DNA of 64,000 nt. Origin: Rhodanobacter denitrificans. Its GTDB lineage: Bacteria > Pseudomonadota > Gammaproteobacteria > Xanthomonadales > Rhodanobacteraceae. Both the position numbers and the translations under genes were made by a program. Positions 34,389 to 43,651 of this stretch are shown here, piece by piece (positions within the stretch are counted from its first letter, which is position 1; each line of letters starts with the position of its first letter). The notes under the pieces were generated by a model, which saw nothing but the letters and a program-made list of their open reading frames with translations, did not search any database and was not told the DNA's origin. The stretch spans positions 1 through 64,000 of the forward strand of contig QFPO01000009.1 in NCBI GenBank assembly GCA_003241385.1, read 5' to 3'.

Positions 34389-36017
34389 ATGTGCAGCGAC
34401 GACCAGATCGTCTTCGACGAGGCGCGCCAGCTGATCCGCGACGGCGACTTCGCCGGCGCGCTGATCCCGCTCGAGGCGCTGATCGCGGTGCATCCGCGTT
34501 CGGCCGCTCTGCGCTGGCATCGCAGCCGCTGTCTGCGCGCGCTGGAGCGCGACGCGGAGGCGATCGCCGATCTCGATACCGTGATCGCGCTCAGGCCCGA
34601 CTACGTGCCCGCCCTGGTCGCACGCGCCGAACTGGCCGAAGCGGACGAGGCCGGCGAAGAGGCGATCGGCCTGCTGCGGCGCGCGCTCGCGATCGACGCC
34701 GATGACGCCGACGTCGGGTTCCGGCTGTCCCTGCTGCTGGCCGACCACGGCGCGCACGACGAGGCGATCGCGCTGCTGACGCGCGCGATTGCGTCCGACC
34801 CGAGCCGGCACGAGGCCTGGCGCCTGCGCGCCGACCTGCGCCATCGCCTGGCCGCCTCGCCGGCGGACGATGCGGACGTCGTCAGCGATCCGCTCGGCAT
34901 GCGCTACGACCGGGCCCAGCTCGAGGCCGCGCTGGCCGACTACCAGGCCGCCGTCGCGATCGCCGACGACCTGCGCGTGGATCTGCGCATCGCCGACATC
35001 GCGCAGCGGCTCGGCCGCTACGAGGAAGCGGTCGTGCATGGCGACGCCGTCCTCGCGCGGCTGGCCGCCGACGATCCGGTGCGCTCCCATGTGCAGGAGC
35101 TGCGCGATCGCGCGGCAGCCGGTCCCGACGGCGAGCGCGAGCACTATGCGCGGATGATCGAGGCAGCGCTCGGCGACGCCACCGGCGCCGACCGCGATCT
35201 GCACGAGGACATGGCCAACGCCGCCCTGCGCAGCGCGGCCGACCATATCCGCAGGGGCGCCGACGTGTCCTCGGCGCTTGAAACCTTCGTGCCGGAGTCG
35301 GCCGAAGACGCCAGCGCGGCCTACATCGCGCACCAGATCCACAACCTCGCCCACGAGCCGCCGCCAGGTCTCGAACCGGCCGTCGCGAGCGAGTTTCCGG
35401 GCTATCAGCAGCGCCACCTGGCCGCTGTGAGACGCACGATCGAGCCGCTCGGCTACGTCCATCTGACCGATGCGGAGGCCAGGAATCTCGGCCAGACGCT
35501 CGGCCAGCGCGTCGTGATCGGGCTCTACGTGCATCCGCAGTACGGCACCGCCGCCGCCTACGCGATGCGGCCGAAGTGGCCCGGTCTGCTCGGCTTCCTG
35601 GCCCTGTTCCTGAGCGGCAAATGGCGCGCGCAGCGCATGCTCGAATGCGTGTCGCGGTTCGCCGACGGGACGTTCCTCTCCACGCGCGAGGCCGGCGCCG
35701 ACGTGTTCGAGTACGACGCCGCCGAGTCGTTCCACCTCGAGAAGCTCGCCGACGGCAGCGGCCCGCGCGCGGTCGCCGAGCGCCACGCGGTGCGCGTGCG
35801 CGAACGCCTCGCCGACCTGCCCGGATCGGCCGTCGACGTGCCGACGACGCTCGATGGGATCGAGGGCCAGTGGATCGAGTCGAATCAGCTCAAGGCCGAG
35901 TACCGCCGCTCGATCGATTACGTGACCGACGCCGAGCTGCGCGGCCTGCTCGGCAGGCACTACGACCGCTACGCCGAGAAAGTCCGCGCCAGACTCGCCC
36001 TGATGACCGCCGAATGA
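34389..36017 (+). CDS. TPR-repeat protein of unknown function
   Basis: A 542-residue cytoplasmic protein. Residues 1 to about 240 are tetratricopeptide-type helix pairs (ALIPLEALIAVHPRSAALRW, IADLDTVIALRPDYVPALVA, AIALLTRAIASDPSRHEAWR), a protein-interaction scaffold. The C-terminal 250 residues are a separate unrecognised domain with a hydrophobic patch (GLLGFLALFLSGKWRAQRML) and an acidic/basic end. It has no signal peptide. It lies between ahcY and metF and overlaps the metF start by an ATGA junction; whether it serves the methyl cycle is not known. Confidence 0.75.
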   Translation: MCSDDQIVFDEARQLIRDGDFAGALIPLEALIAVHPRSAALRWHRSRCLRALERDAEAIADLDTVIALRPDYVPALVARAELAEADEAGEEAIGLLRRALAIDADDADVGFRLSLLLADHGAHDEAIALLTRAIASDPSRHEAWRLRADLRHRLAASPADDADVVSDPLGMRYDRAQLEAALADYQAAVAIADDLRVDLRIADIAQRLGRYEEAVVHGDAVLARLAADDPVRSHVQELRDRAAAGPDGEREHYARMIEAALGDATGADRDLHEDMANAALRSAADHIRRGADVSSALETFVPESAEDASAAYIAHQIHNLAHEPPPGLEPAVASEFPGYQQRHLAAVRRTIEPLGYVHLTDAEARNLGQTLGQRVVIGLYVHPQYGTAAAYAMRPKWPGLLGFLALFLSGKWRAQRMLECVSRFADGTFLSTREAGADVFEYDAAESFHLEKLADGSGPRAVAERHAVRVRERLADLPGSAVDVPTTLDGIEGQWIESNQLKAEYRRSIDYVTDAELRGLLGRHYDRYAEKVRARLALMTAE

Positions 36018-36859
36018 CCCGACCCATGCCCCCGATCAGTTTCGAGTTCTTCCCGCCCAAGACCGACGAGCAGCGCGCCACGCTGGAGAAGACCGTCGCC
36101 GCGCTGCGCCCGCGGCAGCCGCAGTACGTCTCGATGACGTTCGGCGCGGGCGGCTCGACGCTGAGCTATACGCTCGACGCCGTGCGCGAGCTGCATCTGC
36201 GCCACGGCCTGGACGCCGCCCCGCATCTGTCGTGCATGGGCGGCAGCCGTGCCGAGATCCGCGAGCTGATCGAGACCTATCGCGCGCTCGGCGTGAAGCG
36301 CATCGTCGCGCTGCGCGGCGATCTGCCCTCGGGCATGGCGAGCTTCGGCGATCTGCGCTACGCCAGCGATCTGGTCGAGTTCATCCGCGCCGAGAGCGGC
36401 GACCACTTCCATATCGAGGTGGCCTGCTATCCGGAGGTGCATCCGCAGGCGGCCGACGCGCACGCCGACCTGATGCACTTCAAGCGCAAGATCGACGCCG
36501 GCGCGAACGGCGCGATCACGCAGTACTTCTACAACCCGGACGGCTATTTCCGTTTCGTCGAGGCCGCTCAGCGGCTCGGCATCGACGCGCCGATCGTGCC
36601 GGGCATCATGCCGATCTCGAACTTCTCGCAGCTCAAGCGCTTCTCGGAGCTGTGCGGCGCGGAGATTCCGCGCTGGCTCGCCAAGCGTCTGGCCTCGTAC
36701 GGCGACGACGCCGACGCGATCCGCGATTTCAGCACCGACGTCGTCGCGCAGCTGTGCCGCACCCTGCTCGAGCGCGGCGCGCCGGGCCTGCATTTCTACA
36801 CGCTCAACCGCGCGCGGCCGACCCTGTCGGTGCTCGACCGGCTCGGCGCGCCGGACTGA
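36014..36859 (+). CDS. metF: 5,10-methylenetetrahydrofolate reductase
   Basis: A 281-residue MetF that uses FAD to reduce methylene-THF to 5-methyl-THF, the methyl donor for methionine synthesis. Conserved segments: ISFEFFPPKTDEQ, VSMTFGAGGSTLSYT, HLSCMGGSRAE, ALRGDLP, YPEVHPQA, KIDAGANGAITQYFYN and GLHFYTLNRA. It is the short bacterial form lacking the eukaryotic regulatory domain. ATG 36014 overlaps the TPR gene stop; an ATG at 36026 is a possible alternative. It follows ahcY, which acts one step away in the same cycle. Confidence 0.96.
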   Translation: MTRPMPPISFEFFPPKTDEQRATLEKTVAALRPRQPQYVSMTFGAGGSTLSYTLDAVRELHLRHGLDAAPHLSCMGGSRAEIRELIETYRALGVKRIVALRGDLPSGMASFGDLRYASDLVEFIRAESGDHFHIEVACYPEVHPQAADAHADLMHFKRKIDAGANGAITQYFYNPDGYFRFVEAAQRLGIDAPIVPGIMPISNFSQLKRFSELCGAEIPRWLAKRLASYGDDADAIRDFSTDVVAQLCRTLLERGAPGLHFYTLNRARPTLSVLDRLGAPD

Positions 36860-36869
36860 GCGAACGCGC

Positions 36870-37349
36870 ATGCGCGCCGCCCTGATGCTCGCGGCGCTGC
36901 TGCTGAGCGGCGCATCGGCCGCCGAGGACGCCGCAGTGCGCCGCTGCATCGGACCGGACGGCCGCAAGGTGTTCACCGACCGGCGCTGCGAGGAGGCGGT
37001 CGCCGGCGGCGCGACCGATGCGGTGCCGGAGGCCGCTGCCACGCCAGTGCGCGCCGGCGACTGCGCCGATTCGCCCGAGGACCTGCGCAACCGGCTGGCG
37101 CGTGCCTGGCGCAACGGCAATCCGATCGAACTCAGCGGCCTGATCCTGTGGGACGGCCACGGCGCGCAGGCCGCGCGTGCCGAGCTTCAATCGCTGGCGG
37201 TGCAACTACGCGAGCCGCTGCTGGCGGCCGAGCTGGTGCCGTTCGACGCCGAGTCGGCCGAGCTGACGGTCCGCGCCGGCACGCAGACGACCTGGACGCG
37301 CACCTGGCGACTGCAGCGCACGCACGGCTGCTGGTGGCTGACGCCCTGA
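36870..37349 (+). CDS. Secreted DUF4124-like protein
   Basis: A 159-residue exported protein: signal peptide at residues 1-18, then a DUF4124-like motif CIGPDGRKVFTDRRCEE near the start of the mature part. DUF4124 proteins are small periplasmic or lipid-linked proteins of unknown role. The C-terminal half (WTRTWRLQRTHGCWWLTP) is rich in Trp. It follows metF by 10 bases on the same strand and may be co-transcribed. Confidence 0.65.
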   Translation: MRAALMLAALLLSGASAAEDAAVRRCIGPDGRKVFTDRRCEEAVAGGATDAVPEAAATPVRAGDCADSPEDLRNRLARAWRNGNPIELSGLILWDGHGAQAARAELQSLAVQLREPLLAAELVPFDAESAELTVRAGTQTTWTRTWRLQRTHGCWWLTP

Positions 37350-37488
37350 GCGCGGCGGTTTCCGCCCGGTCCGCGCCGGCGGCGTTGATGCCGAATCGGA
37401 AAGCTTCTTTTTCCCGCATCCGAGTCGCGTCGGCGGCCGGACCGCTATCATGCCTGTTCGAGCTTCTTCGCCCTTTCGAGGACCCCCG

Positions 37489-38409
37489 ATGAGCGTTTCC
37501 TACCCCGAATTCGTCTGGCAGAACGGCGCGATCAAGCCTTGGGCGCAGGCCACCGTCCACATCATGGCGCACGCCCTGCATTACGGTTCCTCGGTCTTCG
37601 AAGGCATTCGCAGCTACCCGACGCCGGACGGCCAGGCGATCTTCCGCCTGACCGACCACATCAAGCGACTGTTCCAGTCGGCCAAGATCCACGACATCGA
37701 GATTCCGTACACGATCGAGCAGATCAACGCCGCCTGCCGCGAGGTCATCAAGGCCAACGGTCTGGAGCGCGCGTATCTGCGTCCGTTCGCGTTCCGCGGA
37801 CTCGGCGGCTTCGGCCTGTCGGCCGATACGCCGACCGAGGTGGCCGTGGCGTGCTGGAACATGGGCGCGTATCTGGGCGCCGACGTGCTCGAGAAGGGCA
37901 TCGACGCCTGCGTGTCGAGCTGGCAGCGCTTCGCGCCGAACACGATTCCGGCCGGCGCCAAGGCCGGCGGCAATTACCTGTCGGGCCAGCTGGTCGCGCG
38001 CGAGGCGCGCCGCCTCGGCTTCGGCGAAGGCATCGCGCTGGCCTCGACCGGCCTGCTCAGCGAGGGTGCCGGCGAGAACCTGTTCCTGGTCTTCGACGGC
38101 GCGCTGCACACCACGCCGGTCAGTGCGGCGCTGCTGAACGGCATCACGCGCAATACGCTGATCACGCTCGCGCGCGAAGCCGGCATCGAGGTCGTCGAGC
38201 GCGACCTGCCGCGCGAGTACCTGTACCTGTGCGACGAGCTCTTCATGTGCGGCACCGCCGCCGAGATCACGCCGATCCGCTCGGTCGACGGCAAGCCGGT
38301 CGGCGACGGCACGGTCGGCGCGACGACGCGACGCATGCAGAAGCTGTTCTTCGGCCTGTTCGACGGCAGCACGCACGATCGCTGGGGCTGGCTCGAGCCG
38401 GTCGGCTGA
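37489..38409 (+). CDS. ilvE: Branched-chain amino acid aminotransferase
   Basis: A 306-residue fold-type IV PLP transaminase for valine, leucine and isoleucine, using glutamate as donor. PLP-binding Lys158 lies in AKAGGNYLSG, and the specificity signatures HALHYGSSVFEGIRSY, YLRPFAFRG and LFMCGTAAEITPIRSVDG are typical of IlvE rather than D-amino-acid transaminase. The ATG at 37489 gives the standard N-terminus; reading further upstream adds a nonhomologous tail. It is monocistronic, convergent with a histidine kinase gene. Confidence 0.95.
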   Translation: MSVSYPEFVWQNGAIKPWAQATVHIMAHALHYGSSVFEGIRSYPTPDGQAIFRLTDHIKRLFQSAKIHDIEIPYTIEQINAACREVIKANGLERAYLRPFAFRGLGGFGLSADTPTEVAVACWNMGAYLGADVLEKGIDACVSSWQRFAPNTIPAGAKAGGNYLSGQLVAREARRLGFGEGIALASTGLLSEGAGENLFLVFDGALHTTPVSAALLNGITRNTLITLAREAGIEVVERDLPREYLYLCDELFMCGTAAEITPIRSVDGKPVGDGTVGATTRRMQKLFFGLFDGSTHDRWGWLEPVG

Positions 38410-38419
38410 GAGTCGCGCA

Positions 38420-38448
38420 CGGCGGGCGGCCGATCGGGCCGCTCGCCG
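38420..38448. terminator. Hairpin between ilvE and the kinase gene
   Basis: Arms CGGCGGGCGGCC/GGCCGCTCGCCG (one G-U pair) with a 5-base loop, about 10 bases after the ilvE stop, in a convergent gap. It probably serves as a terminator for one or both genes. No T-run. Confidence 0.4.
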
Positions 38449-38563
38449 AGTCCGTCACCGGCCGCCCATGCCCGGGCCGGGACGGCCGTGCATTCGGGGT
38501 ATCGGCCGCCTGAGGCATCACGGCGAGCCCGGCGGCGATCGGGACGGCGTCGCGCCCGTGCGA

Positions 38564-39850
38564 TCAGCGGCGATCGAACTGCAGCACCGCGACCGCGCCG
38601 CCCTGCGGCCGCGGCGCCAGCGACACCGTCCAGCCGTACAGCTCGCACAGACGCAGCACGATCGCCAGTCCGAGGCCGGCGCCCTTGCCGCCGGCGTCGC
38701 CGCGCACGCCGCGCTGGAACAGCCGCTGCGCATCCTCGGCCTTGATGCCCGGCCCGGTGTCCTCGACCGCGACGCGGCCGTGCCCGACCAGGACGGTCAC
38801 CTCGCCCTGCTGCGTATACTTGAATGCGTTGCCGATCAGATTGCTGAGCGCGACCGCGACCACCGAGGACGGCGCCGGCACGGTGATCGGCTCCTCGTTG
38901 ACGACATGGACCTGGACCGGCTTGCTGCCCAGGTGCGGCCGGTTGACGTCGACGACCTGCTCGACGACGCGGCCGACGTCGGTGATCTCGCCGTTGGACG
39001 GCCCGCGCCGCTCGCGCCGCGACAACAGCAGCAGCGCATCGGTCAGCTCGGTCGACTGGCGCACCGCGCGCTCGATCCGCTTCATGCGGTCGCGCGCCTT
39101 GTCGGGCAGCTCGGACGCCAGCAGCAGCTCGGTCGTCGTCGCGATGACCGCCAGCGGCGTGCGCAGCTCGTGGCTGACGTCGGCGTTGAACTCGCGGTCG
39201 CGCTCGACCAGGTCGGTCAGGCGGTCGGCGTAGTCGTCGAGCGCGCGCGCGAGCTGGCCGACCTCGTCGTCGGCGAAGTGCGGTGCCAGCGGCTCGCGCA
39301 CGCCGGTGCGCTGGAAGCGCTCGAGCCGCGCCGCCAGATCGCTGACCGGACTCATCACGCGAACCGACAGCCAGCGCCCGATCAGCCACGACAGCACGAT
39401 GAAGCACAGCACGACGCCGGCCAGCACGACCAGCAGCTGCTGCGCGCTGAGCTTCTGCGCGCCGACGTCGAAGCGCAGGAAGGCCCAGTACTCGTCGGAC
39501 TTGTAGACGGCCAGCTTGTACGAGCGCAGTTTGCCGTCGCCGTCGAAGTCGGCGATGTCGTAGACACCGGTCCCGTATTTCTGCGCGTCGAACGGCACGT
39601 TCGCGAACTTGCGCGCGCTGTAGATCTCCGCGTCGAACAGCGAGATCTTGTAGGCCGCGTCCGGCGAGGGATTCTGCCGCTTGAACTCGACGAAGTTGGC
39701 GACTTCGCGCAGCAGGGTCCGGTTGATCAGCTGGTCTTCGAGCCGCGCGCGCATGTACAGGCTGGCGACCGCGAACAGGGCCGTCAGACCCAGGCCGAAC
39801 ACCGTGAACGAGATGATGATGCGGCTGCGCAGCCTACGCCGGTACCGCAT
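38564..39850 (-). CDS. Sensor histidine kinase of a two-component pair
   Basis: A 428-residue inner-membrane kinase: transmembrane helices at about residues 10-32 and 138-160 enclose a periplasmic sensor region, followed by HAMP, the H-box SHELRTPLAVIATT, N-box LSNLIGNAFKYT, DTGPGIKAED and GAGLGLAIVLRLCELY. It is of the EnvZ/QseC-like class, and its signal is unknown. The ATG lies inside the 3' end of the response-regulator gene (17-base overlap), so both are one operon with the regulator first. Confidence 0.92.
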   Translation of the reverse strand: MRYRRRLRSRIIISFTVFGLGLTALFAVASLYMRARLEDQLINRTLLREVANFVEFKRQNPSPDAAYKISLFDAEIYSARKFANVPFDAQKYGTGVYDIADFDGDGKLRSYKLAVYKSDEYWAFLRFDVGAQKLSAQQLLVVLAGVVLCFIVLSWLIGRWLSVRVMSPVSDLAARLERFQRTGVREPLAPHFADDEVGQLARALDDYADRLTDLVERDREFNADVSHELRTPLAVIATTTELLLASELPDKARDRMKRIERAVRQSTELTDALLLLSRRERRGPSNGEITDVGRVVEQVVDVNRPHLGSKPVQVHVVNEEPITVPAPSSVVAVALSNLIGNAFKYTQQGEVTVLVGHGRVAVEDTGPGIKAEDAQRLFQRGVRGDAGGKGAGLGLAIVLRLCELYGWTVSLAPRPQGGAVAVLQFDRR

Positions 39851-40520
39851 CCGGATCGACCATGCGATAACCGATACCGTGACGCGTCTGGATCAGCGGC
39901 TTGTCGAACGGCTTGTCGATCGCCACGCGCAGACCGTGGATGTGCACGCGCAGCGAGTCGCTGTCGGGCAGCTCCTCGCCCCAGACCCGGGTTTCCAGAT
40001 CCTGACGCGTCACGACGGCCGGCGAGGCCTCCATCAGCGCCTGCAGCAGCTTCAGACCGATCGGATTGAGCTGGATCGACTTACCCTCGCGGATGACGAC
40101 GAGCGTGTCGAGGTTGAAGGTCAGGTCGGCGACCTGCAGCAACCGGCTCTTGGGACCCTTGCCGCGGCGGCCGAGCACCTCGATGCGCGCCGACAGCTCC
40201 TGCAGCGCGAACGGCTTGACCATGTAGTCGTCGGCACCGGCCTCGAAACCGACCAGCTTGTTCTCGAGCGCATCGCGCGCCGTCAGCATCAGGATCGGCG
40301 TCTGCCGGCGTGCGTCCTGGCGCAGCTTGCGGCAGACCTCGAGCCCGTCCATGCCGGGCAGGCCGATGTCGAGCACGATGACGTCGAAATCGTTGACGAC
40401 GGCCAGATGCAGGCCGGTCACACCGTCGCCGGCGAAATCCACGACGTGTCCCTTGTCGGCGAGAAAATCGCCGACATTCGCGGCGATGTCGCTATTGTCT
40501 TCAATGACGAGTATGCGCAT
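39834..40520 (-). CDS. OmpR/PhoB-family response regulator
   Basis: A 228-residue regulator. The receiver domain (1 to about 115) starts MRILVIEDNSDIAANV with the acidic pair near residues 7-8, phospho-acceptor Asp51 in VLDIGLPGMDG and conserved Thr/Ala in MLTARDALENK, then Lys in MVKPF. A winged-helix OmpR DNA-binding domain follows (RVHIHGLRVAIDKP, TRHGIGYRM). The start at 40520 opens the receiver domain; a 99-base longer reading is non-homologous. It is paired with the kinase downstream. Confidence 0.94.
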   Translation of the reverse strand: MRILVIEDNSDIAANVGDFLADKGHVVDFAGDGVTGLHLAVVNDFDVIVLDIGLPGMDGLEVCRKLRQDARRQTPILMLTARDALENKLVGFEAGADDYMVKPFALQELSARIEVLGRRGKGPKSRLLQVADLTFNLDTLVVIREGKSIQLNPIGLKLLQALMEASPAVVTRQDLETRVWGEELPDSDSLRVHIHGLRVAIDKPFDKPLIQTRHGIGYRMVDPDAVPA

Positions 40521-40614
40521 GGACGGAGAATAGCCGGAGGTCGTGACCGTGGATAGACCGCCGCGCCGGCGCTGAGTTTCCGCGGGCCGCAGCGCGTGCA
40601 CGACGCAAAGCCGG

Positions 40615-40669
40615 GACAAAAGAAATGGCCCAAGGAAGCGCCATTGGGGGAACGCGCTTCGCTTGGGCC
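40615..40669 (-). terminator. Rho-independent terminator of the blaI-M56 operon
   Basis: Read on the minus strand: a 15-bp stem formed by GGCCCAAGCGAAGCGC and GCGCTTCCTTGGGCC (one bulged base), then ATTTCTTTTG. It lies about 140 bases past the M56 stop. Confidence 0.7.
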
Positions 40670-40685
40670 GAATAAAGCTACTGCC

Positions 40686-40702
40686 CCGATTACCGTAATC
40701 GG
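40686..40702. promoter_or_regulatory. 17-bp palindrome between the two operons
   Basis: CCGATTAC-C-GTAATCGG is a perfect 8-bp inverted repeat with one central base, placed between the M56 gene and the response-regulator gene about 165 bases upstream of the latter. It may be an operator or an extra stem after the terminator. Confidence 0.35.
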
Positions 40703-40807
40703 CCGGTCACTGATGAAGTGAAGTGTCGGGCCGCGACTACAGTGCGGCCGACTGTAAGGAGAAACGGCTTAAATGGCCGTTAAGTGCGCTTCAGCGTAGC
40801 GTTAACG

Positions 40808-42580
40808 TCAGCCAGCCGCGCCGCGCAGGACCAGGAAGGCCTCGGCGGTCAGCAGTTCGCTGCCACGCATGAACTCGACGGTCGTCTCGACCGGCGTCCA
40901 CGGCCGGCAGATGCGCGTGCCGGTGCGCGACTGGCACGGCACCTCGATGCGCGTCTCGATCAGACGCGGCTCGGTGCCGTCGGATACGAACACCGGACGC
41001 ACCACCGCGCGGCGATCGAGCAGCGCACCCTCACGCTCGAACTGCCACAGCTTGACCTCACGGCGTGCCTGGACCGCGAGCGGACTGAACGGATCGCCGC
41101 GGACCACGCGCGACCCGAGCACGCGACCCTGATCGGTCAGATGCAGCTCCAGCTCGACCGGCTGCACGCCGTCGCTGAAGGCATCGGCCGAGGCGAGCAC
41201 GTCCGGCGTCGCCCAGATCGCCTGGTCGGTAACCGGACTCTCGTCTTCACCGTCCGGCATGGCGGCTGTCGGCGTCGCCTCGAGTGCGAGACTTTCGGCC
41301 GCGATGCCGATCACAGCGGCCTCGGGCGCCGCCGTCACCTGCGCGATCGCGCCGGCATCGGCCGCAGAAGCGGCTGTGGTCGCGAGGACCGGCTCGTCCG
41401 CCGCGACCGGCGTCCATTCGGCCTCAGCGGACTCGGCTGTCGGCAGCGCCGGAATGACCACGTGGAACGCGACCGGCTCGGCGGCGACGTCGAAATCAGC
41501 GGCGATCCGCAGTGCGGCGAACGGCAGCGGCCGCGCGGCCGCGACTTCGACGGCCTCGCTCGCGCCGGCGGTCCGACCGCGATGGACCGCGCCGACGACG
41601 ACGGCCAGCAGCACCGCGACCGCGATGCCCTGCAGCAGCGACGGGCGCAGCGCGGTGGGCCGGTGGTCCGACTCGATGATGCCGACGATCCGGCGTACGC
41701 GATCGAGCAGATGGCCGCCGGTCGCAGCCAGCGTCAGGCGTGCCGGCCGCTGGCGCCACTCTTCGAGCTCCGCGAGCGTCCGCGCATACAGATACGGTTC
41801 GTGCCGCGTCGAGCGCAGCACCAGGCGATCGCAGCACAGCTCGCGGTCGTTGCGGACCTCCTGCGAGATCCAGTGCACGACCGGGTGATAGAACAGCAAG
41901 GTTTCGACGACGGCCTGCAGCAGGTTGGCCCAGTGGTCGAACCGGCGCAGATGCCCGACCTCGTGCGCGAGGATCAGCTCGAGCTGCTGACGCGGGAAGC
42001 GCAGCACCAGAGCGGCCGGCAGCAGGACCACCGGCCGGAACCAGCCGGCCAGCGTCGGCGTGTCGATGCGATCGGTGACGCGCACGCGCAGGTCGCGCAG
42101 ATAGCCGAGCTTGGCGGCCAGCATGCGGCCCATGCGCTGCAGCTCGGGATCGAGGATCGCATGCAGGCGCACGACGCGATCGAGGCTGCGCCACTGCTGG
42201 AAGCTGCGCAGCGCCATCACGAGCACGCCGGCCAGCCACAGCGCGACCAGCCACGACAGCGCCTGCGCGGACAGGCCCGGGTGTACGGCCGGACCGGTAC
42301 CGGCGGCGAATCCGGAGACGACCGTCTTGACCACGACCGAAGCGGTCGCGGCGTCCTGCGCGCCGAGAATCAGCAGGCAGGTCACGATCGGACACAGCGC
42401 CGACAGCACGATTGCGGCCATGCCGCAGGCGTAGCGAAGTTCGGGGTTGGACTCGCGCGACAGGCGCCGCGCGCCGAGATAGGCGACGCCGATCAGCGCG
42501 CCCTGCCACAGGAAATGCAGCAGAGACAAACCCAACGCATGGACTGGCGTGAGCCAGTCGATCGGCGGCAACGCGTTCAC
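40808..42580 (-). CDS. M56-family metallopeptidase with a TonB-C-like end
   Basis: A 590-residue BlaR1/MecR1-type membrane peptidase. Four predicted helices in the first 350 residues surround the zinc motif His206-Glu-Val-Gly-His210, with CCDRLVLR further on. In classic BlaR1 the C-terminal sensor is a beta-lactam-binding domain; here residues about 470-590 lack SxxK-type transpeptidase motifs and instead resemble a TonB C-terminal domain (VELELHLTDQGRVLGSRVV, LAVQARREVKLWQFE). The signal is therefore probably not a beta-lactam. Its start overlaps the BlaI-type gene by an ATGA junction; together they form a repressor-protease pair. Confidence 0.85.
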   Translation of the reverse strand: MNALPPIDWLTPVHALGLSLLHFLWQGALIGVAYLGARRLSRESNPELRYACGMAAIVLSALCPIVTCLLILGAQDAATASVVVKTVVSGFAAGTGPAVHPGLSAQALSWLVALWLAGVLVMALRSFQQWRSLDRVVRLHAILDPELQRMGRMLAAKLGYLRDLRVRVTDRIDTPTLAGWFRPVVLLPAALVLRFPRQQLELILAHEVGHLRRFDHWANLLQAVVETLLFYHPVVHWISQEVRNDRELCCDRLVLRSTRHEPYLYARTLAELEEWRQRPARLTLAATGGHLLDRVRRIVGIIESDHRPTALRPSLLQGIAVAVLLAVVVGAVHRGRTAGASEAVEVAAARPLPFAALRIAADFDVAAEPVAFHVVIPALPTAESAEAEWTPVAADEPVLATTAASAADAGAIAQVTAAPEAAVIGIAAESLALEATPTAAMPDGEDESPVTDQAIWATPDVLASADAFSDGVQPVELELHLTDQGRVLGSRVVRGDPFSPLAVQARREVKLWQFEREGALLDRRAVVRPVFVSDGTEPRLIETRIEVPCQSRTGTRICRPWTPVETTVEFMRGSELLTAEAFLVLRGAAG

Positions 42581-42972
42581 CGCGATCGACGCTCCATCTG
42601 ATCGAGCAGCGCGCGAATCTCGTCGAGCTCTTCGCGCGTCGCGCGCGGCTTGCCGCCGAGGGCCTGCAGCACCAGCTGCGAGGACGACCCGTCGAACACG
42701 CGCTGCACGATGTCGCTCAGGAAACGCTTCTGCGTCCGCTGCTTGTCGACGGCGGCGCGGTAGACATGGGCACGCTGGGAATCGTCCCGTTCGACCAGGC
42801 CCTTGACGTGCATGATCTGCAGCAGCTTCAGGGCGGTCGTGTAGCCGACGCCGTCTCCGCCGTGCAGGGCCTCGTGGACGTCACGGACCGTACACGGCCC
42901 GCTGTCCCAGAGTACGCCCAGGATGCTGAGCTCGGCCTCGGTCGGCTTGGGTGGGTCAAGGCGCTTTCGCAC
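42577..42972 (-). CDS. BlaI/MecI-family transcriptional repressor
   Basis: A 131-residue winged-helix repressor. DPPKPTEAELSILGVLWD opens the family fold and TVRDVHEAL, GYTTALKLLQIMHVKGLV form the DNA-binding part; a helical dimerisation end follows. BlaI/MecI proteins repress their own operon and are cleaved after signalling by the M56 partner. The GTG at 42972 is chosen because GGGGAA precedes it and it matches the family start; a GTG at 43002 would add 10 residues. Its stop overlaps the M56 start. Confidence 0.9.
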   Translation of the reverse strand: MRKRLDPPKPTEAELSILGVLWDSGPCTVRDVHEALHGGDGVGYTTALKLLQIMHVKGLVERDDSQRAHVYRAAVDKQRTQKRFLSDIVQRVFDGSSSQLVLQALGGKPRATREELDEIRALLDQMERRSR

Positions 42973-43135
42973 GAAGCTTGGTTCCCCGATTGAAACAAGC
43001 ACTTAACGGATCAGTGCGCCCAAGCGTATGCGAAGTCTCGGGCGACGTCCACTCGGGGAAGGATCCGCTCCCCCGAGGGGCCGCCGAGGCCGCGGCGACG
43101 ATGCGTCCGCAGACCTCGGCGCGTGCTGGGTCCGA

Positions 43136-43651
43136 TCAGAAACCGCCGCCGGGACGCATGCCTTCCTGGTTCTGATGGCCGGTCGTCTGACGACGGTAGG
43201 CCTCGCGCGAGTCCTCGCGCGCCTGGGCGATCTCGCGCTTGGTCTGGCAGACCTTTTCCTTGCGGTTGGAGCCGGCGATCTTGCGGTACTCGCAGACCAG
43301 CTGCTGATCGTCGTAGCCGACCAGGATCGCGTTGGCCTGCTCCTGCGCGTTCATCAACTGCACCTTCTCCTGGTCGTTCATCGCATCGAGCGATCCCTTG
43401 CGCTGCAGCAGGCTGGCGATGAAGTCCAACTGCGCATCGACCTTCTGACGGTTGGCGGCGCTGATCTTGCCGTAGCGGCCACCGGCTTCCATGTCCTTGC
43501 GGACTTCGGCTGCCTGGGTGGCGAACGCTTCGGGCGTCGTGGCCGCGATGACGTTATCGGAACTGCTCTTGCGGGCGGCGAAAGCCGGGGCCGACGCCGC
43601 CATCAGCGCGACCACAGCGATGAAGCCCAACGAAGTGACTCGAAACGACAT
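43136..43651 (-). CDS. Secreted small helical protein
   Basis: A 171-residue exported protein: signal peptide about residues 1-26 ending APAFAARK, then mainly alpha-helical sequence (MEAGGRYGKISAANRQKVDA, QLDFIASLLQRKG) and two Cys (LVCEYRK, EKVCQTKR) that could form a disulfide. AGGAGAG precedes the ATG at 43651. The family is not recognised, and a role cannot be given. It is a lone gene upstream of the BlaI gene's strand neighbours. Confidence 0.6.
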   Translation of the reverse strand: MSFRVTSLGFIAVVALMAASAPAFAARKSSSDNVIAATTPEAFATQAAEVRKDMEAGGRYGKISAANRQKVDAQLDFIASLLQRKGSLDAMNDQEKVQLMNAQEQANAILVGYDDQQLVCEYRKIAGSNRKEKVCQTKREIAQAREDSREAYRRQTTGHQNQEGMRPGGGF

